A DNA stretch of 64,000 nucleotides from Clostridia bacterium (GTDB taxonomy: Bacteria; Bacillota; Clostridia; UMGS1810). Below are positions 1 through 7,469 of this stretch, piece by piece. Position numbers and translations under genes: made by a program. Position 1 is the first letter of the stretch, and every line of letters begins with the position of its first letter. The DNA lies in NCBI GenBank assembly GCA_017436905.1, contig JAFSCF010000004.1, positions 1 through 64,000 on the forward strand, in the 5' to 3' direction. The notes beneath the pieces were generated by a model, which searched no databases, was not told the origin of the DNA, and saw only the letters and a program-made list of their open reading frames with translations.

Positions 1-1
1 T

Positions 2-190
2 GTGATGAAATACCTTGCGTCTTTCACAATTATATTGTCTGTGCCAACAATGATTGCATCGTTTTACGGAATGAACGTAGACGCCATACCATTTGCGCAC
101 GGGCCTCACGCATTTTGGATTGCGATTGGTGTTTCAGCCGTTGCTACTTTGATCGCAACCATTGCTCTTATTAAAAATAAACTTTTATAA
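2..190 (+). CDS. CorA-family divalent cation transporter, C-terminal fragment
   Basis: The gene begins before the window; only its last 62 or so residues are visible. They hold two hydrophobic segments separated by YGMNV, which is the GMN signature of CorA-type Mg2+ channels at the end of the first membrane helix. The second helix is followed by a short basic tail (IKNKLL), as is usual in CorA. The ligand (Mg2+, Co2+ or Zn2+) cannot be decided from this piece. A hairpin follows the stop codon. Confidence 0.85.
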   Translation: MMKYLASFTIILSVPTMIASFYGMNVDAIPFAHGPHAFWIAIGVSAVATLIATIALIKNKLL

Positions 191-197
191 AATTGAT

Positions 198-229
198 TAC
201 CCCTGATTATCTTAGATGCATCAGGGGTA
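198..229 (+). terminator. Hairpin after the CorA fragment, weak terminator
   Basis: A 9-bp inverted repeat (TACCCCTGA / TCAGGGGTA, 198-206 and 221-229) lies 8 bases after the corA stop codon. No run of T follows, so it may be a weak terminator or an mRNA-stabilising hairpin upstream of the dipeptidase ribosome site. Confidence 0.4.
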
Positions 230-256
230 TAACTATATAAATCGGAGGGGATATGT

Positions 257-1693
257 ATGAAATATTGCGATGATGTAATTATTAAAAAAATAGATGAATA
301 TATCAGTTTAAATAAAAATAAAATCGTAGACGATTTGCTTGAACTTGTGCGTGTGCCGTCTGTAAAAGGAGAGGCAAAACCAGATGCGCCGTTTGGCGAA
401 AAGTGTGCCGAGATGCTTGATAAAACGGCATTACTTTTTGAATATAACGGATTTAAAACAGATATAAATCATATAGATGGATATGCTCTTTCGTATTACG
501 GCGAAGGCGATAAATCAATCGGTCTGTTTGCACACACAGATGTAGTTCCTGTTGACGATAAATGGCAGGTATGCAAGCCTTTTGAACCCGTTGTAAAGGA
601 AGGGTATATATTCGGACGTGGTTGTAATGACGACAAGTCGGGCGTTATAGAAACTTTGTATGCGGCTAAAATTATTCGTGACCTTGGGCTTGATTTTAAC
701 AGTAAACTTGTTATGTTCAGCGGCAGTAACGAGGAGTCTGGTATGGAAGATATCAGTGCATTTGCTGCAAAAGAGCAAATGCCCGATGTATCGCTTGTTC
801 CCGATGCTATGTATCCTTGCATTTGCGGCGAACGCAGTATGATTAAATTTGATATAGTTAGTAAAAATAAAACGACCACAATTAAAAAATTCCACGGTGG
901 CGAAGCGTTTAATATAGTGCTTGGCGAGTTGAACGCAGAACTTGTCTATAGTGATGAATTGTGGATGCAGATAAGTAATGTATGTGGAAATAACGAGAAT
1001 TTCGTTATTTCAAAAGATGCAGACACAATATATATTACATCAAAAGGTGTTGCTAAGCATGTAATGGACGCTGAAACCGCTGTCAATGCCGCAATGGTTA
1101 TGGCGGATATGCTTGCCAAATGCCCTGCAATAGGTGATAATGATGCAAAATTGCTTAACGACATTTCCTCTTATCTTAAAGACTGCTACGGTACTGGCTT
1201 TGGTATTGCACATAATGATGATATTTTTGGAAAACTTGTATGTGCAAACGGAATTGTACGTTTAACTGAAAACGGCAATATCAAACTTACTTTTGATTGC
1301 CGCATAGGACTTTCTTACGATTTGGAAGATGTAAAAAGACAGATACACATTTCTTGTGGTGATGCGTGGACAGTTGAAAATGCAGATGGCAGCATAGGGT
1401 ATAATATGGACGATGACGCACCTGCTAAAAGAGTTTTGGAAGATGTGTATGCAAGTATATCGGGCATAGACGGAGTGCAAGGGTACAGGATTGCCGCCGG
1501 AACTTATGCAAGAAAACTTAAAAACGCATATCCGATAGGTACTGTTGCATACTACAAAGCAGAACCATACCCAATGCCTGAGGGGCACGGCGGTATTCAT
1601 CAGCCTGATGAAATGATGAGCATTGATGCATTTTTAGAGGCTATAAAAATACTTGTTTGCTTATTGCTTGAACTGGATAAACTTATTAATTAA
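257..1693 (+). CDS. M20-family dipeptidase (Sapep/PepV type)
   Basis: 478 residues, the usual length for Sapep/PepV-type cytosolic di-zinc dipeptidases of the M20 family, which cleave dipeptides for amino-acid recycling. The metal and catalytic motifs are in order: HTDVVP (His93, Asp95), GRGCNDDKSG (bridging Asp near 125-126), and NEESG (Glu159 as general base and Glu160 as ligand). Near the C-terminus GTYAR and GGIHQPDE match the substrate-binding arginine and last zinc-ligand regions. There is no signal peptide. A GGAGGGG ribosome site (244-250) lies 6 bases before the chosen ATG. The gene is flanked by hairpins and looks monocistronic. Confidence 0.92.
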   Translation: MKYCDDVIIKKIDEYISLNKNKIVDDLLELVRVPSVKGEAKPDAPFGEKCAEMLDKTALLFEYNGFKTDINHIDGYALSYYGEGDKSIGLFAHTDVVPVDDKWQVCKPFEPVVKEGYIFGRGCNDDKSGVIETLYAAKIIRDLGLDFNSKLVMFSGSNEESGMEDISAFAAKEQMPDVSLVPDAMYPCICGERSMIKFDIVSKNKTTTIKKFHGGEAFNIVLGELNAELVYSDELWMQISNVCGNNENFVISKDADTIYITSKGVAKHVMDAETAVNAAMVMADMLAKCPAIGDNDAKLLNDISSYLKDCYGTGFGIAHNDDIFGKLVCANGIVRLTENGNIKLTFDCRIGLSYDLEDVKRQIHISCGDAWTVENADGSIGYNMDDDAPAKRVLEDVYASISGIDGVQGYRIAAGTYARKLKNAYPIGTVAYYKAEPYPMPEGHGGIHQPDEMMSIDAFLEAIKILVCLLLELDKLIN

Positions 1694-1730
1694 AAAATGC
1701 TTGCCGTAATCAACGGCAAGCATTTTTTTT
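1692..1730 (+). terminator. Rho-independent terminator after the dipeptidase gene
   Basis: An 11-bp perfect stem (ATGCTTGCCGT, 1697-1707, with its complement 1713-1723), a 5-base loop and eight T residues, starting just after the dipeptidase stop codon. Confidence 0.93.
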
Positions 1731-1772
1731 AAAAGTTTACATAAAATAACCAAAAAACGAAAGAGGTATTTT

Positions 1773-2720
1773 ATGTGTACTGCAATTTCTGTAACGGTTA
1801 AAGACCATTATTTCGGAAGAAACCTTGATTTTCATCATACATTCGGAGAAAAAGTTACTATAACTCCTCGCAATTACTGTTTTGAGTTTACAAACGGAAA
1901 GAAAATTACAGAACATTATGCAATTATTGGAATGGCATTGCCGTATAATGACTATCCTTTGTACTTTGACGCAGTAAATGAAAAAGGTCTTGGTATGGCA
2001 GGACTTTATTTTCCTGATAATGCTGTATATAACGCAAAAATTGATAATAGGAGTAATATCGCTTCTTTTGAGTTGATTCCCTGGATTTTAACTCAATGTG
2101 CAACTGTTGCAGATGCCCAAAAACTGCTTGAAAATATAAATATAACAGACGAGGCATTTGATGGGAATCTTGAGCCGTCGCCTCTGCATTGGATAATTTC
2201 AGATAAAGAAGAATCTATAACTTTAGAGCAAACTGTGGCGGGCGTTAGTATATATGAAAATCCTGCAGGCGTTTTAACAAACAATCCGCCGTTTAATATG
2301 CAGATGTTTAATTTGAATAATTATATGCGCATATCTTCGTATGAGCCTGAAAATAATTTTTCGGATAAAATAGATTTAAAACCATACAGCAGAGGAATGG
2401 GCGGAATTGGAATTCCGGGTGATTTATCTTCAATGTCACGCTTTGTGCGGGCATGCTTTACAAAATTAAACTCTGTATACGGCGAAACGGATGATGAGGT
2501 TGTGCATCAGTTTTTTCATATATTGTATTCGGTATACCAACAAAAAGGTTGTGTAAAAGTAGGGGACAGTTTTGAAATAACCAATTATTCCTCTTGCTGT
2601 AATGCAGATAAGGGTATATATTATTATACAACTTATTATAACAGCCAAATTCGCGCAGTTGATATGTATAAAGAGAATTTAGACGGAGAAAAAATCATCG
2701 TTTACGAGAAAAAATATTAA
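1773..2720 (+). CDS. Choloylglycine hydrolase / penicillin V acylase family protein
   Basis: 315 residues, slightly shorter than typical bile salt hydrolases (about 325). It is an N-terminal nucleophile amidohydrolase: removal of Met1 exposes Cys2 (MCTAIS), the catalytic residue. Other family residues are recognisable: Arg16 and Asp19 (FGRNLDF), Asn170 (GVLTNNP) and Arg223 (SSMSRFVR). The C-terminal signatures YYYTTYYNSQI and MYKENLDG resemble the Clostridium perfringens bile salt hydrolase. At the position where that enzyme has Asn82 (AGLNF), this protein has Tyr79 (AGLYF), as in penicillin V acylases, so the substrate could be conjugated bile salts, penicillin V or N-acyl-homoserine-type amides. 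There is no signal peptide. The gene appears monocistronic between two terminators. Confidence 0.9.
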   Translation: MCTAISVTVKDHYFGRNLDFHHTFGEKVTITPRNYCFEFTNGKKITEHYAIIGMALPYNDYPLYFDAVNEKGLGMAGLYFPDNAVYNAKIDNRSNIASFELIPWILTQCATVADAQKLLENINITDEAFDGNLEPSPLHWIISDKEESITLEQTVAGVSIYENPAGVLTNNPPFNMQMFNLNNYMRISSYEPENNFSDKIDLKPYSRGMGGIGIPGDLSSMSRFVRACFTKLNSVYGETDDEVVHQFFHILYSVYQQKGCVKVGDSFEITNYSSCCNADKGIYYYTTYYNSQIRAVDMYKENLDGEKIIVYEKKY

Positions 2721-2726
2721 TATTAA

Positions 2727-2761
2727 AAAACAACCGATGCGATTTTGGCATCGGTTGTTTT
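2727..2761. terminator. Bidirectional terminator between the Ntn hydrolase gene and trmB
   Basis: A 14-bp stem (2727-2740 with 2748-2761) flanked by A-run and T-run sits between two convergent genes, so it can stop transcription from both sides. Confidence 0.93.
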
Positions 2762-2774
2762 GGTATAAAAATCA

Positions 2775-3413
2775 TTATCTGAATATTGCTTCGCAGCGAT
2801 ATATTGGCTGACCTTTTTCCGAAAACAACTTTTCATACTCTGTCATTATATTTCCGTCAAAGTCAGAATTGTGTAAATCGAACGTAATGTTTTTTAGTTT
2901 CATATCGTAATCAGAAAAAGAATTAAGCGAAAACTCAAAAAGATTTTTGTTATCGGTTTTAAAATGTATTTCCCCATTTTTTTGAAGAAGTTTTTTCCAA
3001 AGCATAAGATGGTTTTCGTGAGTTAAACGACGTCTGCGGTAACTGTTTTTGTGCCACGGGTCGCAAAAGTTTATGTATATAACTTCGCATTTTGTTTCGG
3101 TTTCAAATCCTCGAAGCATATTAGCGTCGCCTGCTAAAAACCTGACGTTTGTGAGCCCTTCATTTTTAATTTTTTCCGCGGCGAGTATAAGTACGTTAAG
3201 GTTTTTTTCTATTGCAATAAAATTGATATCCTTATTTCTTTTGGCAGTTTCAAGTATAAAACCGCCTTTGCCGCAGCCTATTTCCATACGAAGCGGTTTG
3301 TTGTTGCCGAACACAGATTTTATATCGCCGTTATATTCTGTAATATCATATATAATTAAATCAGAACAGTTTTCTAATCTTTCTCCAAGATGTTTCTTTT
3401 TTCTCATTCGCAT
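2775..3413 (-). CDS. trmB: tRNA (guanine-N7-)-methyltransferase
   Basis: 212 residues from the preferred ATG at 3413. TrmB methylates G46 in the tRNA variable loop using S-adenosylmethionine. The SAM-binding motif MEIGCGKGGF, the acidic residue in IEKN, INFCDPWHKNSYRRRR (the family PWxKxxHxKRR-like stretch) and HFKTDN are all present. The open frame extends 33 codons further upstream, but the ATG at 3413 has an AAGGAGA ribosome site, begins with the family-typical MRMRKKKHL, and lies downstream of a consensus promoter that falls inside the extension. The gene is transcribed towards the Ntn hydrolase gene. Confidence 0.95.
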   Translation of the reverse strand: MRMRKKKHLGERLENCSDLIIYDITEYNGDIKSVFGNNKPLRMEIGCGKGGFILETAKRNKDINFIAIEKNLNVLILAAEKIKNEGLTNVRFLAGDANMLRGFETETKCEVIYINFCDPWHKNSYRRRRLTHENHLMLWKKLLQKNGEIHFKTDNKNLFEFSLNSFSDYDMKLKNITFDLHNSDFDGNIMTEYEKLFSEKGQPIYRCEAIFR

Positions 3414-3473
3414 TTTGAAAAATCTCCTTTTTGTGCGTGTAAGAGAATTTAAATCTTTATAAAGTTGCAGTTC

Positions 3474-3502
3474 ATTATAATATAAAAACTTGAAATTGTC
3501 AA
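3474..3502 (-). promoter_or_regulatory. Sigma-A-type promoter for trmB
   Basis: On the minus strand, TTGACA (3502-3497), a 17-base spacer and TATAAT (3479-3474). It sets a transcription start near 3467, downstream of the longest possible trmB frame, which supports the shorter start. Confidence 0.8.
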
Positions 3503-3588
3503 TGTTTCTCAAATGAATTGGCGTATATAAAGCATACGATTATTACACTAATGGAATTTAATTGCTGATCTGTAAATAATAGAAAAAG

Positions 3589-3617
3589 TTGTAATTTTGC
3601 ATTGTGTGTGATATAAT
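3589..3617 (+). promoter_or_regulatory. Promoter for the 5'-nucleotidase gene
   Basis: TTGTAA (3589-3594), 17-base spacer, then an extended -10 element TGA-TATAAT (3609-3617). It lies 79 bases before the start codon; the roughly 280-bp gap between trmB and this gene holds the two divergent promoters and nothing else I can identify. Confidence 0.75.
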
Positions 3618-3695
3618 TGTTGTGGAAAAACAGTTTTTATAATAAATCGTTTAATTTTGTTATTTCTGTAAATAATGTAGAGAAGGAGATTTGCT

Positions 3696-4592
3696 ATGCC
3701 GCTAAAACTTGAAGATAAATTGGTTATCGGTGTTTCGTCAAGAGCGTTGTTTGATTTGGAGTCTGAAAACGAGATTTTTGAAAAAGACGGTCTTAATGCG
3801 TATTCCGAATATCAGTTAAAACACGAAAAAGATATACTGAAACCCGGCACGGCGTTTCCTTTGGTTAAGGCACTACAGCAACTTAATGCCGATGGAAGAT
3901 ACCTTACCGAAATAATAGTTATGTCTAAAAACAGTGCCGATACAAGCCTTAGAATATTCAATTCAATAGAGCATTACAAACTGGATATAAGCAGAGCCGC
4001 ACTTGTAAGCGGTAAATCTATTGCTCCGTATCTTGATGCATTTAAAACGGATTTGTTTTTGTCTGCCAATGAAGGTGATGTTCAGGAGGCGATAAATGCT
4101 AATATAGCCGCAGGTATAATATGTGACCACTCTAATCTGCCAATCAACCCTGACGATGACATACCTGAAATCCGTATTGCGTTCGATGGTGATGCAGTTA
4201 TATTCTCAGACGAGGCAGAGCGCATATATCAGTCGCAGGGGTTGCAGGCTTTTGCAGAGCACGAACAGAAAAATGCTCAAAACCCGTTGCCGGAAGGTCC
4301 TTTTGCTAAACTTTTAAAAACCATATCCATAATTCAGGAGAAGTTTCCGGAAGAGAGTATGCCAATACGAACAGCACTTGTAACAGCGCGTAATGCTCCT
4401 GCTCACGAAAGGGTAGTGCGTACTCTGCGTGCGTGGAATGTACGTATAGACGAGGTATTTTTCCTTGGCGGCATAGAAAAGAGCGAAGTTTTAAAGGCAT
4501 TTGGCGCAAATATTTTCTTTGATGATCAGGCAGTACATACAGATTCTGCATCTAAGATGGTACCGTCTGCACGTGTTCCGTATAAAAACTAA
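3696..4592 (+). CDS. Cytosolic 5'-nucleotidase (NT5C1-like)
   Basis: 298 residues, matching the bacterial relatives of vertebrate cytosolic 5'-nucleotidase 1 (Pfam 5-nucleotidase, PF06189), which dephosphorylate nucleoside monophosphates such as AMP. Recognisable stretches are LVIGVSSRALFDLE near the N-terminus, VMSKNSADTSLRIF, a HAD-like acidic motif AFDGDAVIFSDEAE near residue 165, VTARNAPAHERV, and a C-terminal FFDDQ acidic motif. An AGAAGGAG ribosome site precedes the ATG. The CPBP protease gene follows after 17 bases, probably on the same mRNA. The link between the two is not obvious. The family assignment is firm; the exact nucleotide preference is not known. Confidence 0.85.
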   Translation: MPLKLEDKLVIGVSSRALFDLESENEIFEKDGLNAYSEYQLKHEKDILKPGTAFPLVKALQQLNADGRYLTEIIVMSKNSADTSLRIFNSIEHYKLDISRAALVSGKSIAPYLDAFKTDLFLSANEGDVQEAINANIAAGIICDHSNLPINPDDDIPEIRIAFDGDAVIFSDEAERIYQSQGLQAFAEHEQKNAQNPLPEGPFAKLLKTISIIQEKFPEESMPIRTALVTARNAPAHERVVRTLRAWNVRIDEVFFLGGIEKSEVLKAFGANIFFDDQAVHTDSASKMVPSARVPYKN

Positions 4593-4609
4593 GAATTCGG
4601 GGTGATTTT

Positions 4610-5287
4610 ATGAGCAACAGAAAAAGAATAACTGCTATTGTTACTGTAGTAGTTTTCGCCTGTATAATTCTTGCGATTATAGACGGAATTATTCAGCCTC
4701 GTTATCTTCTTAAATCCGGTATGAAACTTATTCTGTTTCTTGTAATACCGTTTATATATTCACTGTTTGATAAAAAAATATGTTTAAGAGAACTTTTTAA
4801 AATAAACAAACGCGGAATGAAAACTGCACTGATGCTTTGTATACCCGTTTTCGTCATTATACTGGTATCGTATTGGTTGCTTAAAGATGTGTTTGATTTT
4901 TCGGGGGTAACTAAAGCGCTTACAAACAATATTGGTGTAAACAGCGATAATTTTGTTATAGTATCGATATATATATCGTTTGTAAATTCGTTTGTAGAAG
5001 AGTTTTTCTTCCGTGGTTTTGCATTTCTTTCGCTAAAGAGAATAACGTCCGGAAAAACTGCAAGCATCTTCAGCGCAGTGATGTTTTCACTATATCATAT
5101 TGCTATAATGACGGGTTGGTTCTCGGTGGGCGTATTTGTTATTACCTTAGCAGGCTTGTTTATCGGCGGATTAATATTTAACTATCTTAATTCTCGCAGC
5201 GACAATATATATACATCGTGGTTTGTGCATATGTTTGCTAATTTTGCAATTAATACAATAGGGTTTATGCTTTTTGGAATTATATAA
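4610..5287 (+). CDS. CPBP-family intramembrane metalloprotease
   Basis: 225 residues with about six to seven hydrophobic segments. It carries the CPBP (Abi, Rce1-like) motifs: EExxxR at Glu130-Glu131-Arg135 (FVEEFFFRG), a histidine in SLYHIA near residue 164, and a second in WFVHMFAN near residue 209. These residues form the glutamate/histidine active site of this membrane protease family. Such proteins process prenylated or small peptide substrates, or act in bacteriocin immunity; nothing nearby suggests a bacteriocin. It is cotranscribed with the nucleotidase gene. No clear terminator follows. Confidence 0.87.
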   Translation: MSNRKRITAIVTVVVFACIILAIIDGIIQPRYLLKSGMKLILFLVIPFIYSLFDKKICLRELFKINKRGMKTALMLCIPVFVIILVSYWLLKDVFDFSGVTKALTNNIGVNSDNFVIVSIYISFVNSFVEEFFFRGFAFLSLKRITSGKTASIFSAVMFSLYHIAIMTGWFSVGVFVITLAGLFIGGLIFNYLNSRSDNIYTSWFVHMFANFAINTIGFMLFGII

Positions 5288-5296
5288 TATTTTGTA

Positions 5297-5325
5297 TTGA
5301 CACAATCACCTTTCTGTGATATACT
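5297..5325 (+). promoter_or_regulatory. Consensus promoter for the rpiR-MFS operon
   Basis: TTGACA (5297-5302), 17-base spacer, TATACT (5320-5325) with an upstream TG. This is a near-perfect vegetative promoter, 46 bases ahead of the regulator start codon. Confidence 0.85.
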
Positions 5326-5350
5326 CAATTTTATTAATGAGAAAATTGAG
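5324..5350. promoter_or_regulatory. Candidate RpiR operator palindrome
   Basis: A perfect 9-bp inverted repeat, CTCAATTTT (5324-5332) and AAAATTGAG (5342-5350), separated by 9 bases. It overlaps the last bases of the -10 element and the expected transcription start. Placement and symmetry fit autorepression by the downstream RpiR-family protein, which binds as a dimer; binding itself is inferred. Confidence 0.55.
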
Positions 5351-5370
5351 ATTTGTGAAGAGGTGATTTT

Positions 5371-6201
5371 TTGTCAGTAAATTTAATTAATCAAATAAAA
5401 TCAAACATTGATTTTTTAACAACGGCTGAAAGAAAGATTGCACAGATTATTTTAGACGATCCTGCAAAATTCTCCGGATATTCTATGACGGAACTTTCGC
5501 TCAAAGCAGACGTTTCGCAAGGAACAATTATCAATTTTTCAAAAAAATTTGCAGGCGGCGGATATCCCGCTTTAAAGCGTCTTGCGGCGGAGTGCTGTAA
5601 TAGTACTAAAAATCAGGATGACGGAACGGTAAGATTTACGCACAGCGCCTTAATAAAAACTGCGTTGGATTGTGAAGAGTCTTTCGGATTAACTGTTGAT
5701 GTTAATTCGGAGGATACATTGCACGAGGTTGCAGCAAAGATTGCCAGTGCAAAAAAAGTTGAAATCTACGGCATATTCCGTTCTGCGGCAGTTGCTACGG
5801 ATTTTTATTATCAACTTATAGAAATTGGTATACCTGCATCTTTTGTAAGCGATATTTTAACTTGTGCGATTTCAGCATCAATGCTGGACGAAGAAAGCCT
5901 TGTAATCGCAGTTTCTTCGTCAGGCAGAACAAAGGATGTTATAGATGCAGTTAAAAATGCCAAGGCAAACGGAGTGCCTGTTGTATGTATAACGTCAAAT
6001 AAAAATTCACCTTTGGCAAAAATTTCTGATTATGTATTGGTTGCCTGCTCTGCTACACGAAGCGAAACAGAGATACGTGCATCTCAGTTGTTGCTTACAG
6101 ATGCAATATGTTCTCTTTTGCGTTCTGATATGGACGATGACGATAGAAGAAAACATCTCAAACTTAAAGAAATTTTAAATTCGCATAGTGTAAACGATTA
6201 A
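5371..6201 (+). CDS. RpiR-family transcriptional regulator (HTH + SIS domain)
   Basis: 276 residues, the standard RpiR layout. Residues 1-75 form the HTH domain (LTTAERKIAQIILDDP, VSQGTIINFSKKFA), and residues about 105-245 form a SIS sugar-phosphate isomerase domain (IYGIFRSAAVA, VIAVSSSGRTKDVI). Such regulators sense phosphosugars and control sugar uptake or catabolism. The start is a TTG with GAAGAGGTGA upstream. The MFS transporter gene begins 14 bases after the stop codon, so the regulator probably controls that transporter and itself through the palindrome at 5324-5350. Confidence 0.9.
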   Translation: MSVNLINQIKSNIDFLTTAERKIAQIILDDPAKFSGYSMTELSLKADVSQGTIINFSKKFAGGGYPALKRLAAECCNSTKNQDDGTVRFTHSALIKTALDCEESFGLTVDVNSEDTLHEVAAKIASAKKVEIYGIFRSAAVATDFYYQLIEIGIPASFVSDILTCAISASMLDEESLVIAVSSSGRTKDVIDAVKNAKANGVPVVCITSNKNSPLAKISDYVLVACSATRSETEIRASQLLLTDAICSLLRSDMDDDDRRKHLKLKEILNSHSVND

Positions 6202-6215
6202 GGAGATTTTTTAAG

Positions 6216-7433
6216 ATGGGTTTAATCAGGAATGTAAATGTAAGAAATGCATTTTTACTGGGCGGTTTGTGCTCAATTTCATATTTGTCAGTTTATTTTG
6301 CCAGAAATATTTTAGGTACTGTTACGCCGCAGATGATTGAAAGCGGTCTGTATACCGCTGAATATATCGGAAAAGTTTCGTCTTTGTATTTTATTTTTTA
6401 TGCTGTAGGTCAACTTATAAACGGTATTCTTGGCGATAAGATAAAAGCCAGATATATGATAAGCGGCGGATTATTTTTTGCTGCTATTACAAATATTTTA
6501 TTCTCACGATTATCCGCATATCCCAATGTGTCGATGATTGTTTATGGTATGACAGGCTTTTTTCTTGCAATGATATACGGTCCTATGACAAAGGTTGTTG
6601 CTGAAAATACTTTACCTGCTCATGCAGTGCGTTGCAGTTTGGGTTATACTTTTGCATCGTTTTTTGGCTCGCCTTTGGCGGGAATTGTAGCTGCTGTACT
6701 TGTATGGTACGATGTTTTTGCCGTTGGCAGTTCAGCGCTTTTTGTAATGGCAGTTGCGTGCTTTGTGTGCTTTTTGATTTTTGAGAAAAAAGGTATTGTA
6801 AAATACAATCAGTTTGATAAACCAAAAGAGAAAAATGGCGGCAATATCAAAATTTTGATTGAACAGAAAATAGTGCGGTTTACACTGATTTCTATACTTA
6901 CGGGAGTAATCAGAACAAGCGTGGTTTTCTGGATGCCTACGTACATAGCGCAGTATCTTGGTTTTTCTGCTGATATGTCTGCAACTATATTTACTTTTTC
7001 AACATTTATCATATCGCTTGAAACCTTTATTGCAATTTTTATTTATGAGCGTATCTGCAGGAGTATGGACAAAACCATATTACTTATGTTTATGTTGTCT
7101 ACATTGTTTTTCTCTTTAACATATATACTTAAAATTCCTGTTTTAAATATTGTTTGTTTAACAGCCGGTATCATGTGCTCAAATGGTGCAGCAACAATGC
7201 TTTGGAGTATATACTGTGTGGGACTTCGTGACACCGGTATGACATCAGGTGCAACGGGGTTTTTAGATTTTGTAAGTTATGTTGCTGCGGCAATATCAAG
7301 TATTGTCTTTGCAAATGCGGTAGACGGAATCGGCTGGGGAAATCTTATTCTGGTATGGACAGCATTAATGGTGATAGGCGTTATAATATCACTGCCTTAT
7401 GATAAAATTTTAGGCAGAGAAGTTAAGTGGTAA
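6216..7433 (+). CDS. MFS transporter, OPA-like (organophosphate/phosphosugar type)
   Basis: 405 residues with about 12 hydrophobic helices. The N-terminal part (SYLSVYFARN, FIFYAVGQLINGILGDKI) resembles the organophosphate:phosphate antiporter family (GlpT/UhpT/UhpC type), including the conserved loop G-x-L-x-D between helices 2 and 3. Its cotranscription with an RpiR phosphosugar-sensing regulator supports a phosphorylated or amino-sugar-related substrate, but the specific substrate cannot be read from the sequence. The gene ends at a strong bidirectional terminator. Confidence 0.8.
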   Translation: MGLIRNVNVRNAFLLGGLCSISYLSVYFARNILGTVTPQMIESGLYTAEYIGKVSSLYFIFYAVGQLINGILGDKIKARYMISGGLFFAAITNILFSRLSAYPNVSMIVYGMTGFFLAMIYGPMTKVVAENTLPAHAVRCSLGYTFASFFGSPLAGIVAAVLVWYDVFAVGSSALFVMAVACFVCFLIFEKKGIVKYNQFDKPKEKNGGNIKILIEQKIVRFTLISILTGVIRTSVVFWMPTYIAQYLGFSADMSATIFTFSTFIISLETFIAIFIYERICRSMDKTILLMFMLSTLFFSLTYILKIPVLNIVCLTAGIMCSNGAATMLWSIYCVGLRDTGMTSGATGFLDFVSYVAAAISSIVFANAVDGIGWGNLILVWTALMVIGVIISLPYDKILGREVKW

Positions 7434-7435
7434 AT

Positions 7436-7469
7436 AGAAAGCCAGTCTTTTACAGACTGGCTTTTTCTA
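7436..7469. terminator. Bidirectional terminator between the MFS gene and the GH18-SLH gene
   Basis: A 9-bp core stem AGCCAGTCT (7440-7448) with complement at 7454-7462, extended by AAA/TTT, between two convergent genes. On the minus strand it overlaps the last codon of the GH18 gene. Confidence 0.92.

Noticed and set aside
3414-3512. Upstream extension of trmB by 33 codons
   Set aside because: A consensus promoter lies inside it and the ATG at 3413 has the ribosome site and the family-typical start.
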